From: Mesorhizobium sp.
GTDB lineage: Bacteria > Pseudomonadota > Alphaproteobacteria > Rhizobiales > Rhizobiaceae
Assembly: GCA_022833215.1 (NCBI GenBank)
Contig: JAIPUZ010000071.1
Coordinates: 1-37,421 of the forward strand
Direction: 5' to 3'
Length of the DNA: 37,421 bases
Both the position numbers and the translations under genes were made by a program. Under the pieces are notes generated by a model. That model ran no database searches. It had not been told where the DNA came from and worked only from the letters and a program-made list of their open reading frames with translations. Shown in pieces: positions 36,127-37,421 of this stretch (positions are counted from its first letter, which is position 1; each line of letters opens with the position of its first letter).

Positions 36127-37069
36127 AGCATCCGACCGAAAAGTGGCATCCGGTTTTCGGAAAAATCCGATGCTCCAACAAAAAAGCTCCAAGAAGCTGG
36201 CCAGCGGCCAAGACAAGCTGATGATCGGGCAGTCGATGCTGAGCATCTACGTCGCCCACGCGATCCTGATCCTCGGCGTCGTCATCGTCGCTTTCCCGAT
36301 CTACTACACCTTCGTCGCCTCGACCCATTCGCTGCAGACCATATTGCGCCCGCCCCTGCCGTTGCTGCCGGGGCCGGAATTCTGGAACAACTATTCGCAG
36401 GCGCTGACCGGCGGCGGCACCCGCATCGGCGGCGTCGGTGTCGTCACCCTGCTCGTCAACACAACCGTGATGGCGCTGGGCATCGCCATCGGCAAGATCG
36501 TCATCTCGATCCTGTCGGCCTATGCCATCGTGTTCTTCCGCTTTCCGTTCCGGATGACCTTCTTCTGGGTCATCTTCATCACCCTGATGCTGCCCGTCGA
36601 GGTGCGCATCCTGCCGACCTACAAGGTGATGGTCGATCTCGGCCTCATCGACACCTATGCCGGGCTGATCGTACCGCTGATCGCCTCGGCGACGGCCACG
36701 CTTCTGTTCCGGCAGTTCTTCATGACCATTCCGGGCGAGCTGGTCGAGGCCGCGCGCGTCGACGGCGCGGGACCGTGGCGCTTCTTCTTCGACATCCTGC
36801 TGCCCCTGTCGCGCACCAACATCGCGGCGCTGTTCGTCATCCTCTTCATCTACGGATGGACGCAATATCTGTGGCCGCTTCTGGTCACCAACAGCAACGA
36901 CATGAACACCATCGTCATCGCGCTGCGCAAGATGATCTCCTTTGCCGATGCCGACACCCAGTGGCACCTCGTCATGGTGACGTCGATCCTCGCCATCATA
37001 CCGCCGATCGTGGTGGTGGTGGCCATGCAACGGTGGTTCGTCAAGGGTCTGGTCGAGTCGGAGAAATAG
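36119..37069 (+). CDS. ugpE: Glycerol-3-phosphate ABC transporter, permease with repeat-derived N terminus
   Basis: The permease core ([19 protein letters not shown] onward, six helices, EAA loop [21 protein letters not shown]) matches UgpE, which in E. coli begins at the equivalent of residue 35 here. The ATG at 36119 has a strong ribosome site (GGAAAGGAAGG, six bases upstream), while the ATGs at 36170 and 36221 have none. The protein is therefore expected to be 316 residues, with about 34 extra N-terminal residues ([17 protein letters not shown] and onward). Those extra residues are largely encoded by a palindromic intergenic repeat. They are basic and polar and would lie in the cytoplasm. 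UgpA and UgpE form the channel. Confidence 0.9.
   Translation: MARASDRKVASGFRKNPMLQQKSSKKLASGQDKLMIGQSMLSIYVAHAILILGVVIVAFPIYYTFVASTHSLQTILRPPLPLLPGPEFWNNYSQALTGGGTRIGGVGVVTLLVNTTVMALGIAIGKIVISILSAYAIVFFRFPFRMTFFWVIFITLMLPVEVRILPTYKVMVDLGLIDTYAGLIVPLIASATATLLFRQFFMTIPGELVEAARVDGAGPWRFFFDILLPLSRTNIAALFVILFIYGWTQYLWPLLVTNSNDMNTIVIALRKMISFADADTQWHLVMVTSILAIIPPIVVVVAMQRWFVKGLVESEK
36124..36177. repeat. Palindromic repeat inserted between ugpA and ugpE coding sequences
   Basis: The outer arms GAGCATC (36126-36132) and GATGCTC (36169-36175) and the inner arms CCGAAAA (36136-36142) and TTTTCGG (36154-36160) form a nested palindrome. The first bases TAG are the ugpA stop. The body is open in the ugpE frame. 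Confidence 0.75.
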
Positions 37070-37072
37070 AAT

Positions 37073-37421
37073 ATGGCGACAGTCGATCTCAGCGATGTGC
37101 GCAAGGTTTACGCAGGCGGCTTCGAGGCGGTGAAGGGCATCTCCATCGCCATTCCCGACAAGGCGCTGTGCGTTCTGGTCGGGCCGTCGGGCTGCGGCAA
37201 GTCCACGCTGCTGCGCATGATCGCGGGTCTGGAGACGATCTCGGCCGGCACGATTTCCATTGACGGCAAGGTCGTCAACAGCATCGGCCCGACCGATCGC
37301 GACATCGCCATGGTGTTCCAGAACTACGCGCTCTATCCGCATATGAGCGTCTACGACAACATGGCCTACGGGCTGCGCAATCGCGGCACGCCGAAGCCCG
37401 AGATCGACAGCCGCGTGCGGG
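37073..37421 (+). CDS. ugpC: Glycerol-3-phosphate ABC transporter ATPase, N-terminal part
   Basis: The first 116 residues of an MalK-type sugar/glycerol ABC ATPase are present. Walker [10 protein letters not shown] is near residues 36-44, and the Q-loop [22 protein letters not shown] near 80-101. The gene runs off the window end, so the signature motif and the C-terminal regulatory domain are not seen. It begins three bases after the ugpE stop, completing the usual ugpBAEC order; the ATPase powers import through UgpA-UgpE. Confidence 0.95.
   Translation, partial: MATVDLSDVRKVYAGGFEAVKGISIAIPDKALCVLVGPSGCGKSTLLRMIAGLETISAGTISIDGKVVNSIGPTDRDIAMVFQNYALYPHMSVYDNMAYGLRNRGTPKPEIDSRVR

Noticed and set aside
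36077-37342. 421-codon minus-strand frame opposite ugpE and ugpC
   Set aside because: His/Asp-rich shadow of membrane-protein codons; ugpE and ugpC are clear on the other strand.

Overview
The window reads as ordinary chromosome of an alphaproteobacterium of the order Hyphomicrobiales (Rhizobiales), most like the Phyllobacteriaceae/Mesorhizobium group. The reasons are a GC-rich sequence with dense coding on both strands, a 6S RNA beside fau, a SAM-II riboswitch before metA, rpmB facing a DUF3108 gene, an ftsE-ftsX-ydcF-plsC run with CtrA-type boxes upstream, hpt next to a CpdR-type receiver, and argH-lptM-lysA followed by a large DUF4175/TIGR02302 gene. I see no prophage, insertion sequence, CRISPR array, tRNA or rRNA, and no defence island.

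Layout. 1-3.6 kb: the end of an M32 carboxypeptidase overlapping an M20D amidohydrolase (peptide and acyl-amino-acid breakdown), then a convergent ABC exporter. 3.6-9 kb: rpmE with its terminator, a yebC-rdx pair, a secreted metallo-beta-lactamase-fold protein with a degenerate metal motif, a TerC membrane protein, ymdB, fau and the 6S RNA. 9-12 kb: a MoxR ATPase without its usual von Willebrand partner, a queuosine-precursor transporter, rpmB and a DUF3108 protein. 12-19.2 kb: a YddG-like exporter, gloB, a methyltransferase, chrA, metA under a SAM-II riboswitch and terminator, and a divergent hisC-tyrC pair for aromatic amino acids. 19.2-25.4 kb: a DUF2125 protein, a ChaC-like cyclotransferase, an aldo/keto reductase, plsC, ydcF, ftsX and ftsE. 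25.4-29.9 kb: a membrane protein divergent from ftsE, hpt, cpdR, the large TIGR02302 protein and a small membrane ORF. 29.9-33.6 kb: lysA, lptM, argH and a TlpA-like thioredoxin. 33.6 kb to the end: ugpBAE and the start of ugpC, the glycerol-3-phosphate importer, behind a tandem Pho box.

How the parts fit. Several units carry readable control signals: phosphate (Pho box before ugp), S-adenosylmethionine (SAM-II before metA and probably chrA), cell cycle (CtrA-type boxes before ftsEX, with a CpdR-type receiver nearby), and growth state (6S RNA before fau).

The most unusual feature is a family of short palindromic repeats with a shared TAGAGCAT / ATGCTCYA end. Copies sit at gene ends and supply stop codons for ugpA, the TIGR02302 gene and fau. 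One copy appears to have inserted in frame just behind the ugpE start codon, so the N terminus of UgpE is repeat-encoded. No wholly new multi-gene system is visible.
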